From Charina bottae (taxonomy: Eukaryota > Chordata > Lepidosauria > Squamata > Charinaidae), in NCBI GenBank assembly GCA_023362775.1, contig JALMGJ010000012.1:20101501-20165500 (forward strand): a stretch of 64,000 nt of DNA, in the 5' to 3' direction. The notes under the pieces were generated by a model. It did not search any database. It saw only the letters and a list, made by a program, of their open reading frames with translations, and was not told where the DNA came from. Within the stretch, counting starts at the first letter, position 1; each line of letters begins with the position of its first letter. The translations under genes and the position numbers were made by a program. Shown piece after piece: positions 21,880-32,949 of the stretch.

Positions 21880-22528
21880 GGCCTCTTCTCGGAAGAAGAG
21901 GGGGTCGCTCCTCAAGGTTAGCACACCTCCAATCCCCTCCTCGCTTCCCGCTTTCCCGACGACCATTTCCCCGCTTTCCCCGCTGGTCAATTTCACCTGG
22001 TCAGTTTCCACGCTGGGCGCTCCCTCCAGCCGCGCTTAGAACGAGGGGGAGGAGCTGCGGCGGGGCGCGGCGGGGCGGGGGCTGCCCTGCACCCCAGGCG
22101 CTTCCTGCCAGCCCTCCCGGGGGCAAAACCCCTCCGGAGCTCAGGTCTCCCGGAGAACAGGGTTGGCGGCGGCAGCAGCAGCAGCGTCGAGGCCAAGGCG
22201 GCGGGCACGGGCGGCAGAATCCAGGGATGCGCCTGCCTGGACGAGCGCCTTCTCCGCCTGCGGAAGGGGGTGGCCCGACTGCCCGCTGATCTTCGGCTCT
22301 TCGGGGACCTTCTCGCCCGTGCCCGCCCCTCGCAGGCGGCTGGGGCACGAGCTGCTTAGCTGAGCCGTCGCCTGCCGCAGTCGCTTCGGACCGCAAGCGG
22401 AGCCGCGTCCGACGGATCTGCCTGCCCCACCCGGCCTTTCCTTGGCGCGGAGGTCGGAGAACGGCGCGGCGGCGGCTGGGTTGCGCCCGGAGCCGGGAGG
22501 GCTGCTCGTCTCCAGCCCGGCACTCTTC
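21880..22528 (+). promoter_or_regulatory. RAX: RAX CpG island, promoter and 5' UTR
   Basis: The region is strongly GC- and CpG-rich from about 21880 into coding exon 1, as expected for a developmental homeobox gene promoter. I cannot place the transcription start and see no certain TATA box. In mammals OTX2 and SOX2 act on a conserved element upstream of Rax; I could not align that element here. Confidence 0.6.
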
Positions 22529-22853
22529 ATGCACCTGCCGCCGCAGGACGCGCTCCTGAGCATGAGCGACGGCGGCGGCGGCGGCGGCGGCTTCTCCCTG
22601 GCTGGGCCCCTGCTCAGGAGCCCCGTGGCGGGAGGGCCCCCCTCTCGGCTCCACAGCATCGAGGCCATCCTGGGATTTACCAAAGAGGACCCCCGTCTGG
22701 GCAGCTTCCAAGGCCAGGAGGCCAGCGGCGGGGCCAGGCCGGGGAAAGAGGCGGCCGAGAAGACGGGCCCCGCCGGGGAAGGGTTCTCCCAAATGTCGTC
22801 CCGGGAGCCGCTGGGGCAGGAGCCCGCGAGCCCCAGGGCAGCGCGCTTCGGAG
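22529..22853 (+). CDS. RAX: Retinal homeobox protein RAX, coding exon 1
   Basis: RAX is a paired-like homeodomain transcription factor needed for eye-field and retinal progenitor formation. Exon 1 encodes residues 1-108 plus one base. I chose the ATG at 22529 because the protein then begins MHLPPQD, like MHLP in other RAX proteins; an in-frame ATG at 22442 would add 29 residues without homology. A seven-glycine run (residues 15-21) precedes FSLAGPLLRSP. The octapeptide/eh1-like repressor motif SIEAILGFTK is at about residues 43-52. The rest is a low-complexity Gly/Pro/Ala linker. The exon ends ...TTCGGAG and the donor is GTGAGAG at 22854. Confidence 0.95.
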
Positions 22854-25364
22854 GTGAGAGGGGGACCAGTCCGTCTTTTGGCACCCACAAAGGGTTGGGC
22901 CTGAACGCCCATAAGTCCCAGCCCGGAATTATGGGAAGTGTAGTAGGACACCTGTGGAAGCCACCAGCTTCAGAAGGGACTTCCAGGTGTTTCTTCAGGA
23001 GCCTTTTCAATTTCCTTCTGTAACTATTAAAACCGTTGTTTCAGTATCAGCCCTACTTTACTGGTATAAAGCTCCTTTCGGTGATTTAAGCTTAGTTATA
23101 GCAAATTAGTAAATCTCTAATGTGGAATATGGAAGTCCCTTAGGATTGAGATGCACAATACCGTGTGTTTTTATGTTTTTTAATTCTGTAAGCTGCTCGG
23201 AGTCAGCGTGTGTGAGTTGGGCGGCCTTATAAACCTGCTTAATAAATAAAATAAATAAAAAATGATAAGGGTCAGGGACTTTTGATTATTATAAATACAA
23301 TTATAATAAAGGTCTTCTTTAATTACCACAGAGAAAATGTGTTAGAGAAGCTATCTCTTTTTTTTTACATAAATTTTTATTAAATTTTAAGATACATATT
23401 AAAATGTAGAACAAGAAATAAAGAAAAAAATGCAAAGTAAGAAAAAAGTAAAAGAAACTTTTACTTTTTTCTTACTGTGTTAGAGAAGCTATCTCAATGT
23501 CAGGTGCCTGACATAATATATCAGGGCTATGCCCATTTGAAAAATAATTTGGAAGAAGTGCTTCAGACTTTTTAAAACCAAGTAATAGAAGCATAGCGTT
23601 GAAAGGGAAAATGTGTCAGAGAAGCTCCCAAAACTCCTAGCCAGGGAACCAGGAGAGTTACAGTCCCAACACGTCTGAACGGTGCCGGTTTGGGAAAGGC
23701 ACTGTTGAAGCTTGGTCCCCGTGCTATTGGAAACAAGTGATCATTTCCAAAGTAGTTTTCTTGCTAAAGGCATCGTCCCATTTTCAGAAGATCCTGCATG
23801 CTTTTTTGAAACTTGCCTGGCTCTCTGGTTCTCCTCTCTTGTGGTGGCTGCCATCCGTACATGACCTCATCCCAAAAGATCTGTCGAAGAGCATGGAGCT
23901 GATTCGCAGTGTTGGGCTGGTGGATCACATACTTCAAAAGACCTTGCAGCTTTAAGCAGCATCCTTTTTAACGGGCCACTCAGTTAAAAACGAATACCAG
24001 ATTTTTCTGTCCTCTAAGAAGAAACTCCTCTACTCCTGATAAGAAGGGATTTGGGGGAGTGGTGCATATTAAATGAAAGCAGTCACCTTCTCAACTGCAG
24101 TGTTTGCTCTGCATGCCCTTAGAATAGCCCCGTGGAAGTAATTGGATTAATCTCTAAGGTGCAGATCAGGACCCCTAAATCTGTGGTTCTCAGATCCTTG
24201 GAAATGGATGAGATGGGCACATCAGTCATAACCAAAGCGACCTGGGACAGCTTGATTTTAGAGGAACAGGCTTATAAGGAAGTCATCTTTGGGATTACAA
24301 TTAGTTCCCAGTTCACATACTCCTGCTGCGCAAGGCCAGGCTCTTTTCACAATTTTGTCATGCAAACTATGCCGTCCTTAGGAGCACCTGATGGACTGCT
24401 GTGGGAACCAGAGCTTGGAGTAATGCAGGAAGACACAGAGCAAGTTTGGAGACAATCGTGGGTCATTATGGTGGATGGTTGTGATAATCTTTCAATGCTG
24501 GAAAGAAAAGAAACAGCTTGTGGGGCAGAGTGATTGTGTGACTCAGTCTTTCCTTGTTAGGGCTTCAGTAGAATATGCAAGCGAGACTGGTGGGCCCCCA
24601 TTCCATCCAAAGTTAACTTACTTCTGGGTAGATCTGAACAAGAGTCGGCTGTAAACATGCCCAAGATCAGAGTTTAAGGCAGCAGAAAACAATGAGTTGC
24701 TAGTAATGGTATATTATAGAACCAGAACAGTTGTTTTTAACATGGATTTAAAAAATAAATTGATAAAAGAGGAAACAAAAGGAAGGAACGTAACATTTGC
24801 CTAATAATACAACACGTTCTATCGATACAGTAGTGTTACTGAGATAATGATTGATAGGGCTGTGCAATGTTTCGAATTGAACTCCAGAAATATGCTTTGC
24901 ACGCAGCAGTGCAAATAGAGCACCTGTTGGAAATTCATTAAAGTAGCAGCATCACTTTCCAGGATGAGGCAGTTATGGGGGGGGGGAGTGTGGCTGTTTT
25001 AAGGAATTGCTGACACTGTGTGTGTACTCCCGCATAGCTTCAAGCAACTTCTTGAATTCAAACCAGAAGCACTGCACGGTTCAGTGGTTAATAGAAAATA
25101 CACACTTTTCTCTTGGAAAATCTCCGATTGGAGTATGCACCAGTGGCTAGAGACCCCCCATGTCTAACGTAACTCTTTGTGAAGGCTATTCCGAATAAAA
25201 CAAATAAGCGATTGAGGGAACCGTCTGGAAAAAAATAACATGGGAAGAAAGGATGTTGAAATCAAGAGGATTTGCCAGGGTCTGAATGTGCTTTGCATCA
25301 GTTGAATGTTCTGTTGCAAATCCACTTAAAGTGGATCAGTCTTTCCCTACTTGTTGCTTCTCAG
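22854..25364 (+). other. RAX: RAX intron 1
   Basis: Phase-1 intron (GTGAGAG to TTGCTTCTCAG). It holds a LINE tail (about 23165-23265), an L1-like antisense insertion (23358-23475) and a copied segment of upstream DNA (about 23490-23608). The part from 23700 to 25280 has no recognised repeats and could hold regulatory DNA. Confidence 0.8.
23358..23475 (-). mobile_element. Short antisense LINE 3'-end insertion
   Basis: A poly-T start (antisense poly-A) and an AT-rich body are flanked by a perfect 20-bp TSD, TGTGTTAGAGAAGCTATCTC, at 23338-23357 and 23476-23495. A long TSD and poly(A) are typical of L1-driven insertion. Confidence 0.8.
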
Positions 25365-25603
25365 ATGCCTACTGTACCAAACGTCCAGACGGCTGCTTGA
25401 GTTCAGAGTTGGCGGCCTGTAACGGTGATGGCAAACTGTTAGATGAAGACCAGCCCAAGAAGAAGCACAGAAGGAACCGGACCACCTTCACCACCTATCA
25501 GCTGCATGAGCTGGAGCGAGCCTTTGAAAAATCCCACTATCCTGATGTTTATAGCCGAGAAGAACTGGCCATGAAAGTCAACCTACCTGAAGTCAGAGTT
25601 CAG
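25365..25603 (+). CDS. RAX: RAX coding exon 2, homeodomain part 1
   Basis: After the acceptor TTGCTTCTCAG the exon completes codon 109 (Asp) and encodes [10 protein letters not shown], an acidic [11 protein letters not shown] segment and homeodomain positions 1-46 (residues 143-188): [20 protein letters not shown] (from position 2), [20 protein letters not shown] and EVRVQ. The intron between homeodomain positions 46 and 47 is the classical paired-class site. The donor is CAG|GTAACA at 25604. Compared with human RAX, Met replaces Gly in [10 protein letters not shown]. The frame is intact. Confidence 0.97.
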
Positions 25604-25616
25604 GTAACAAGACAGG

Positions 25617-25690
25617 TCCTCCTCTCCTCTCCTCTCCTCTCCTCTCCTCTCCTCTCCTCTCCTCTCCTCTCCTCTCCTCTCCTCTCTCCC
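25617..25690 (+). repeat. (CTCCT)n microsatellite beside the RAX exon 2 donor
   Basis: About 14 tandem CTCCT/CTCTC units start 13 bases after the donor GT. The tract is pyrimidine-only on the transcribed-RNA strand. Confidence 0.95.
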
Positions 25691-27454
25691 ATCTAGTTGC
25701 ACCGTGAAATTTTGCATGATTAACCTCTCCTTTCTTCCTTCATTAGGGCACTGCAATCCAACAGCAGCCTTGTTTTATTAATCCAATTTAAAGGCACTCT
25801 CTCTTTTCTGTATTTTCCCCCTCTGGAGCTAATTTCAGATTTGCACCCATGTTAAATGGTTTGTAAAGGGATTTTCCTTAATCTGGGTGTGTGAGAGTAT
25901 GTGTGTTCTAACACTTCAGACTGTAATTATTAGTGTTTGGTTTCAGCACCTGTGACTCACGTTCCTCCCACTGATAGCATTGCTGGCCCATAAAAAAGGA
26001 GATTGTGCAGTTTGCAAAGTCACTTAAAATCATGTATCTAAAAAAGAACTAATCTCCCATTTTGCTTTCTGTAATATTTACTTTGTTCCAAGTGCAAGGT
26101 TGTTCTGTATTGTTTCCACATCTGTTGGTGAATACTTGTATGCATTTGGCGTGCATTTTCCCAAATATTCACATTTCTGCAAGCAATTTTCAGGAAGATC
26201 TGCCTGATGATATAAAATCTCTTTCATGGTTTTGATTCAAGAGCTTCATTACAAAAATTGGACAACTATCAAAGCCTGTGGATAATTGTGTTCTGATTGT
26301 TAGTTTGAGAAATATAAATGAGGCTGATTTGCATTAAAATGTTACCCAAGTGGATTTCTTCCCAGCCCTACTGTAAACTAACTGAAGTCTTTATTTATTG
26401 ATTGGATCCTGTAAATCCAGGGATGGAGGGAGAGATCCAGGAGCAAAGAAGGAAGATAGCCAGAAGTTTAGGGATCAATTAATGTTCAATTACTTTTTAA
26501 TTGAGAATACTATAGTGTAGAAGACAACATGGTCCGCTGATACCCAATCTTTCCTTTTAGTGCTTCACTCCTTTAGCTGCTATTTTTTCCATGCAAACTT
26601 CAAAATCAGAAGGCCCCTTTCTTTCAAACAAACACTTTTAAGTCTGTTTGGGGTTTATTTGAAGGTACTGTAGCTATTTAGTCAATTATGGGGATTTTGA
26701 AGTGGGGGAGGGAGAGACTCAAAGAAGAGCTGAAATTAATTTGTAAGAACAAAAAACAAACAGAAAGCAAGCAGAGTATTTTAATAACTTATGTTATACA
26801 GTACATATTTTATTTCATGTCTCATAAAAACTAGTTGCAACATAATTAACAAAGATCAAACTATCACCGTTTCCATTTTAAAGCAAATGGCTTTGTGCCC
26901 TTGGCATGCGTCTCTTTAGCTGCTTGATCCAATAGTCAGTCATATATTGAACCATTAAGTCAGCCAAGGTAGGAATCATTATGCTTAGCTTGGAATTACA
27001 GTGGACACCTTCCACCTTCCATCAAAATTGGCATTTTTTATTTGGCAAGCTGAAAGGCATTTTCATATCTTTGCATGCTCCTGGCTGCTTTGACTCCGAT
27101 TCTAGAAAGTGAGGTAGGACAGCCCATGGACTAACTATCAAACAGGAAAGCAACAGGTGCAAATAAAGCTACCCATCCAACTGTTTAAAGCTGCAGGACA
27201 GTAGGCATTTATAATGCTAACAGCTCCGTGTCAACAAATAGGGAACAAGACTGCATGACCTAGAGGTTGGAAATGAATTTTGCTTGACATACTACAGAGA
27301 CGAATAGAGCCCTACCTAGAAAAGGAAATGCGTAATGAACAGACAGAGAGACATTATATCAGATTGCTAACGTCAAATAGATAATTGGGAGGGGGAAAGC
27401 ATGGAAGAAGGAGGTCTGTCTTTGCATTACGGATTACAGCAAGACTTGGAGGGT

Positions 27455-27662
27455 TTCTTTTTTAAATAATTTTATTAAAGATTATAATTGCAACAGTTAA
27501 AACTAAGACAAACTGAAAGAAAGAAGAAAGAGTAGAAAGAAAGAGTGAAAAGTGCAAAGGAAAAGAACAAAAATTGTAGAAGAAAGGAAAGAAAGCAAGC
27601 AAGCAAGCAAGCAAGAAAGAAAGAAGAAAAGAAAGAAAGAAAGAAGAAAAGAAAGAAAGAAA

Positions 27663-27702
<40 letters not shown>

Positions 27703-27720
27703 AAAGAAAGAAAATATGGT
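27455..27720 (-). repeat. Antisense LINE end followed by (GAAA)n
   Basis: TTTCTTTTTTAAATAATTTT, AT-rich sequence, then a long purine tract of GAAAGAAA units to about 27715. It resembles antisense L1 3' ends. Open frames across it encode only Lys/Glu repeats. Confidence 0.65.
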
Positions 27721-27954
27721 AAAAAAAGAGAAAAGAAATATTTATTTCTGTTTATTTCAATTTTTTTAGGTTCTTAAGCTTGTAGCTAAAATTTTCTTTT
27801 GTTAAGGATTGAAAGCAGACTCATCTGGTGTTTTAAGACTTGTCATTCCAAAGGTCTCTAGTAGCTGAAAAGGAGTTAGCAGTTTCTGAATGTGATTAGA
27901 AAAGGAAATTTGTGAACTTAGTGTCCTTTCAAAGGTGCTGACTGTGGTTTGAGA

Positions 27955-27961
27955 AAGATAT

Positions 27962-28004
<43 letters not shown>

Positions 28005-28540
28005 TTTTTCAAATTTAGTCAGCACCCATCTCACTCCCAGACTAACTCTGGGTAGTTTACAGTAAAAACAAGAATAAATACTAGTTAAAAATACAATAAA
28101 ACCATTCTTAAATAAATAATAAAGTCCAAGGCGTGGATGTTAAAAAGTTCTTAATTTCCGGGTGCATCTTCAGGATGGTTATTATTATTTTTTATTTATT
28201 TATTTTCTATCCCGCCTTTATTATTTTTATAAATAACTCAAGGCGGCGAACATACCTATTACTCCTTCCTCCTCCTATTTTCCCCACAACAACAGCCCTG
28301 TGAGGTGAGTTGGGCTGAGAGAGAGAGACTGGCCCAAGGTCAACCAGCCGGCTTTCCTGCCTAAGGCGGGACTAGAACTCTCAGTCTCCTGGTTTGCTAT
28401 TGGCTCCTTCCTAGGGCTGAGAGACAGGGATTGGCCCAAGGTCACCCAGCTGGCTTTCATGCCTAAGGCAGGACTAGAATTCAGAGACTTCTGGTTTCTA
28501 GCCCAGCACCTTAACCACTAGACCAAACTGGCTCCTCCTC
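27955..28540 (-). repeat. LINE 3' tail, then CORE-type SINE with two 102-bp units
   Basis: (TTTA)n and an antisense LINE 3' end occupy 27955-28135. From about 28190 the SINE reads antisense (TATCCCGCCTTTATTATTTT), with unit starts at 28312 and 28414, again 102 bp apart. Confidence 0.75.
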
Positions 28541-28549
28541 ACACCCCAC

Positions 28550-28870
28550 ACAAAACAGCAGAGCCAGGTCTTCAACCCTTTCCAGAAGGACAGGAGAGCG
28601 GGGGCCAGCCTCACCTCTGGAGGCAGAGTGTTCCATAGGGCGGTGGCAACGGCAGAGAAGGCTCTCTTCCTGGGCCCACCAAACGACATTCTTTCGTAGA
28701 TGGGGTCTGCAACATGCCTTCTCTGCCTGACCGGTTGGGACAGGTCGATGTTATGGGGATGAGACGGTCCCTCAGGTAACCTGGACCCATGCCATGCAGG
28801 GCTTTAAAGGTGATAACCAACACCTTGAATTGGACCCAGAAGCAAACTGGTACCCAATGCAGCTATTCCC
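28550..28870 (-). repeat. L2/CR1-clade LINE ORF2 fragment
   Basis: Antisense translation gives LVITFKALHGMGPGYLRDRL followed by the REGMLQTPS motif and an RAFSAVATALWNTLPPE-like end in a shifted frame. It matches the C-terminus of the element at 38138-42697 and is frameshifted. Confidence 0.8.
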
Positions 28871-29039
28871 TCGTCTCCCAGTGCTCAAAACCCACTGGAG
28901 ACCACTGTCTTGCAATCTCCTCATGAGAAGCAACTGTCTGGAGCACTTGTGGGTGATCTCCTGTCCTCTCTTTGTCCAGAGATGTTCGAACAGCCAGTCT
29001 ACCCGCTGGCTCTTCATTCTTTGTGGTGGTCGTCAGCTT

Positions 29040-29105
29040 ACTGAGAATTCTGGGAGTTGACTTCACACATCTGGAAGCTACTGAGGTTGGGGAATACTAG
29101 TGCAG
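29040..29105. repeat. Half copy of palindromic MITE family C
   Basis: GAGAATTCTGGGAGTTGACT followed by a diverged GAGGTTGGGGAATACTAGTG end equals the right arm of family C. The left arm is lost or degraded. Confidence 0.65.
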
Positions 29106-29169
29106 ATCATGGCAGAATATAGAATATATTAAAGGTGAATAGTGCGCCTGATTATTTCTCTGATTAATT

Positions 29170-29490
29170 ATTTTAGTGGGCAGAGCGCTACAGTAAGAAT
29201 TTGGAGAAACCTAGTGCTTTAGCTTAGGGAAGAGAGTGAGACAAGGATGCTATATTGTATCCATATCTAAATATATTATAAGAGAGGCAGGATTGGAAGC
29301 AATTATCATTGGAATCAAAATTGGAGGTCAAAACACAATCTGAGATATGCAGATAATACTGCTTTGTGAGCTAGAAGTAGAGAAGACATTGAACAGTTCA
29401 TTAAAAAAGTGTACAAGGAAAGTGAAAAATCCAGGTTAAGGTTAAATAGTCAAAAGACAAAGGGGAAAAACAGGAATCATTTTATCCATC
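29170..29490 (+). pseudogene. BovB/RTE-type LINE RT fragment
   Basis: Frames across this region give an RT-like LRYADNTAL box followed by REDIEQFIKKVYKESEKSRL and LNSQKTKG, the pattern that follows the YADD box in BovB elements. Stops and frame changes make it a dead remnant. Confidence 0.65.
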
Positions 29491-30189
29491 CACTGGCTAA
29501 TGAGAACATGGGTTTATGAACAAGAGGTATTATAGAAGGAGTGGCGGCGGCGGGGGTGTGTGTGGCCGCTGTCAAAAAACTCAAACATGGATTCAGTTAA
29601 AGTTGTTTAGAACACAAAGTAGGCTTGGAATGTTTCAGCCAGCATCTAATTCAGGGTGAGCAACCTTATTTGTTGGCACAAGGAATATGGTGTGAAATAA
29701 ATGGGGGCATGATTATTTGTCTTTCATAGATTTTATGGGAAGGAGTTTTGAAGGTTTTCTTTTTTTCCTTTTACGTTCTGTTGAGCTTCTTTTAGAACTG
29801 ACAGTGTCATGTGCTTCCTGGTCGAAAGTGGTAGGAAGCCTTGCTAACAATTTTCAAAAACTGAGATTTTCATACTACTTAATTATGGGATAGTGAGTGC
29901 TCCCTCAAACATACCCACTATTCCATTGGATACTCTAGCTTTTTGGTTGTAGTATTGAAAGAGCTTGTATAGCAAGGATGCACTTCTTAATAAGTGAATC
30001 ATGTGCTCTCTTTTTAGTCCTACAAAGTAATTTTTCTGGAACGTTACCTGTGTACAGTAGACTTTTGTGGAACTCAGTAAGTAAGCAAAATTCTTCAGAT
30101 TAAGTACACCTAGAGTTTCAGTGATTTAAACAGAGACCTTAAAGCAAAGATTTAAAGACTTTCTAATCTTTGTACTTTGTACATTTATG

Positions 30190-30195
30190 CTAGGG

Positions 30196-30241
<46 letters not shown>

Positions 30242-30340
30242 TATAGCCAACCACTCCAGTGGACTCTGGGCAACATACAAAATATAATACTAGATTAAAA
30301 CAATTATAAAATCAACAAATATAAAATCCAAGCATGGATT
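30190..30340 (-). repeat. (TTA)n and antisense LINE 3' tail
   Basis: A run of TTA units to about 30243 leads into GCCAACCACTCCAGTGGACT, the same antisense LINE 3' box seen elsewhere. Confidence 0.65.
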
Positions 30341-30616
30341 TTAAGCCCCCTAAAGTTGGTTCACCCCTGTTTTGGTTCAGGCTTAATATTCTCTGTGGCT
30401 ATGCACAACTGTGCAAAATCACACATCTCTGACCTCCATCAGAGGACAAGTCTCCATAAGAGGACAAGTCTCGGTCCTGAAGTGATTCCAGTCTAAATTC
30501 AGCCCTAGGTAGTTGGCAAAAGAAGAGGACAGAGATAAGGAATAAAGAAGGAAAAGGATGTTCATTATTTTCAGTTGTTTATAGTTGTGCCTGTTTGCAG
30601 TGGAACTCAGGAACAA

Positions 30617-30652
<36 letters not shown>

Positions 30653-30697
30653 CTCTTCTATCTTCCTCCTCCTCCTCCTCCTCCTCCTCCTCCTCCA
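30617..30697 (+). repeat. (GAT)n and (CCT)n microsatellites
   Basis: Twelve or so GAT units (30617-30653) are followed after a short gap by CCT units (about 30665-30696). The open frame over them (Met and Pro runs) is an artefact. Confidence 0.95.
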
Positions 30698-30980
30698 ATC
30701 AATAAAGGAATAGCATTAAATAATCAACTCACCCTTAAAACTGATCAGTGTAATAATTAAAAAGAGAGAATTTACTCGAAATTGTATTATAAGCATTATA
30801 ACTTCAAAACCATTTACCATATTGCTCCAAAGTCTTCTTCCTTGCCAGCCTGCAGCTCTGTGTTTGGAGAACCTTGACATCTATCTTAAAGTTCACTCCT
30901 AATAGTACCACGAGTTTTTAAACATAGGAAAGAAGCCCACATTTCCTTAGATTGCAGTCTGAACTGCTAAGTGTGTAGAA

Positions 30981-31249
30981 CAGAGCTTTCCAAACTGTGT
31001 GTGCGACACAAAAGTGTGTCGCCACACACAGTCTGGTGTGTCGCCACACAACCCGGAAGCGCTGATCATCATCAGTGCTTCTGGGTTTTCCCGCGGCGAC
31101 ACACCAACGGCGGTGTGCAAAAACTGAAAGCGGCAGCAGCGCTTCCGGGTTTTTGTGCGCTGCCGCAACGGCGGCACTTCCGGGTTTTCCCGCGGCGACA
31201 CACCAATGGTGGTTGGTGTGTCGCCGCGGGAAAACTTTGGAAAGCCCTG
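30981..31249. mobile_element. hAT-type MITE, family B (complete)
   Basis: Ends CAGAGCTTTCCAAACTG and TTTGGAAAGCCCTG with a perfect 8-bp TSD, GTGTAGAA, at 30973-30980 and 31250-31257. It lies in RAX intron 2, about 360 bp before exon 3. Confidence 0.94.
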
Positions 31250-31612
31250 GTGTAGAACTTTGATTAGAAAGAGGATGGTTCAGAATTCCCATTTCCTCCA
31301 GTCCAAAAGTTCACTGGAGAAACTTGGATGCCTTATTCTCTTTCTCGTGATGATCCCTGTATATTGCCTAAAACACTTGGGAGGCATGATGGAGTAGATG
31401 AACAGTTGTGTCTTCTCACTTTATCTGGTAAAAATTAAGTCTCCCTCGAGCTCAGCTCTTGGAGGCTACATACAGTATTAAAAAACCCCTTTCTTCACCC
31501 TCTAACATACACACCATCATAGTAACAAGCATTTAATCACAGTAGTACTGTTTTATAACATGAACGGCATCCTTCTCTGATGTGTGGTTAATTCTGAGTT
31601 ATGCTTCTCTAG

Positions 31613-32065
31613 GTTTGGTTTCAGAATCGGAGAGCGAAATGGAGGAGGCAGGAGAAGCTGGAAATGACCTCCATGAAGCTGCAGGATTCGCCCATCCTCT
31701 CGTTTAACCGCTCCCCTCAACCTTCCGCCATTGGGACTATTGGTAGCAACTTGCCCTTGGAATCCTGGCTCAGCACCCCCATGTCGAACAGTAGCCCCCT
31801 CCAAACTTTGCCTGGGTTTGTGTCCTCCCCGCAAAGCCTCCCTAGCAGCTACACCCCTCCTCCTTTCCTAAACTCTCCCCCCATGGGACACACTCTGCAG
31901 CCCCTGGGGGTCATGGGCCCACCACCACCTTATCAATGTGGAACGAACTTTGTGGATAAATTCCCATTGGAAGAAGTTGATCCTCGGAATACCAGTATCG
32001 CATCGTTAAGGATGAAAGCAAAGGAGCATATCCAGTCCTTTGGCAAGCCGTGGCAGACAATCTGA
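31613..32065 (+). CDS. RAX: RAX coding exon 3, homeodomain end and OAR domain
   Basis: After the acceptor GCTTCTCTAG the exon begins VWFQNRRAKWRRQEK, completing the homeodomain (residues 189-202). Gln at homeodomain position 50 and Asn at 51 are present. Then come KLQDSPILSFNRSP, a Pro/Ser-rich activation region with SYTPPPFLNSPP, and the C-terminal OAR motif SIASLRMKAKEHIQS (about residues 316-330), ending FGKPWQTI and TGA. Joined coding length is 1017 bases, or 338 residues, close to the ~346 of human RAX. The Gly-rich stretch of mammalian RAX is absent here, which explains part of the difference. Confidence 0.97.
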   Translation, partial: VWFQNRRAKWRRQEKLEMTSMKLQDSPILSFNRSPQPSAIGTIGSNLPLESWLSTPMSNSSPLQTLPGFVSSPQSLPSSYTPPPFLNSPPMGHTLQPLGVMGPPPPYQCGTNFVDKFPLEEVDPRNTSIASLRMKAKEHIQSFGKPWQTI

Positions 32066-32386
32066 ACTGTTTTCCTTGCTTTTGGAAAGAGGTCCCATTT
32101 CTTAGATCTTCTATTGGACAGATAAAGAGAACCAATGTTCTCAAGACTGAACTTCAGTGTAGAAGTAACTTGAATGCTCAAGGCAAGCCATCAGTTGCCT
32201 CCTCCCATTTCCTTTTTATAATCTTTCTGGTTCTCGGTCCTGTTTCCAGAACAGGATTTAGAGTTAGTTCTAGGTTGACTTTGGATGGGATTGCAGGATT
32301 TTTTTTTTTTTAATAATCTCATCATTTGGTATCTTGGCTGGGTGAAACAAAGACAATTGTAACTTTCATAGGTGAATTTTGTAAAC

Positions 32387-32392
32387 ATTAAA
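32387..32392 (+). terminator. RAX: Possible RAX poly(A) signal (ATTAAA)
   Basis: ATTAAA lies 322 bases after the stop codon in AT-rich sequence. It is the first good hexamer; use of a later site cannot be excluded. Confidence 0.45.
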
Positions 32393-32601
32393 GCACAGAT
32401 ATTTTTGCATTATACCTTAAAGCAGTTGACTTGTGTCTGAAATCATCACTGAATATGTTATAATATAATAGCTTCTACAGTTTCATAATTTCTTCAATAG
32501 CTGTTAACCAACTAAATAGTAAAAGATTCAGAGCGAGGTGGAATGCTTATCAACGTGGTTGAGGATTCAAATGTGGGTAGGATAACTAGTACTCTAGGAT
32601 A

Positions 32602-32938
32602 AGGTAAAGGTAAAGGTTCCCCCCGCACATTTGTGCAGTCGTGTCCGACTCTATGGACCGGTGCTCATCTCTGTTTGTTAGCTGAAGACCCAGAGCTGTC
32701 CGAAGACGCTTCCACCTTCATGTGGCTGGCATGACGCGCACGGAACGCTGTTACCTACCCACCGAAGTGGTACCTATTAATCTACTTGCATTTCAATGCT
32801 TTTGAATTGCTAGGTTGGCAAGATCTGGGGCGAGTGCGGGAGCTCACTCCGTCACGCAGGGCTAGGGATTCAAACCTCCAAACCTGTGACCTTCCGATTG
32901 ACAAGCCTGGCGTCTTACCCGCTGAGCCACCGTGCCCC
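32602..32938 (-). mobile_element. tRNA-derived SINE with BovB-like tail (complete)
   Basis: Antisense copy of the SINE at 2706/7148. Its Pol III head (GTGGCTCAGCGGGTAAGAC) lies at the right and its tail (ACCTTTACCTT) at the left. An 11-bp TSD ACTCTAGGATA lies at 32591-32601 and 32939-32949. It supplies the uninterrupted reference for the split copy. Confidence 0.93.
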
Positions 32939-32949
32939 ACTCTAGGATA

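Larger units (their letters stand above)
25604..31612 (+). other. RAX: RAX intron 2
   Basis: Phase-0 intron of 6.0 kb. About 25780-27400 is free of recognised repeats and holds homeodomain-type cores (CTGTAATTATTAG), so it is a plausible place for control elements. From 27455 onward it is a cluster of repeats listed separately. About 29500-30190 and 30340-30600 show nothing recognisable. Confidence 0.75.

Noticed and set aside
22442..22528. Upstream in-frame ATG for RAX
   Set aside because: The added 29 residues show no RAX homology, while MHLP at 22529 fits the family start.
22001..23010. Long minus-strand open frames (289-316 codons) opposite RAX exon 1
   Set aside because: They arise from the GC-rich island, have low-complexity translations and oppose a clearly conserved exon.
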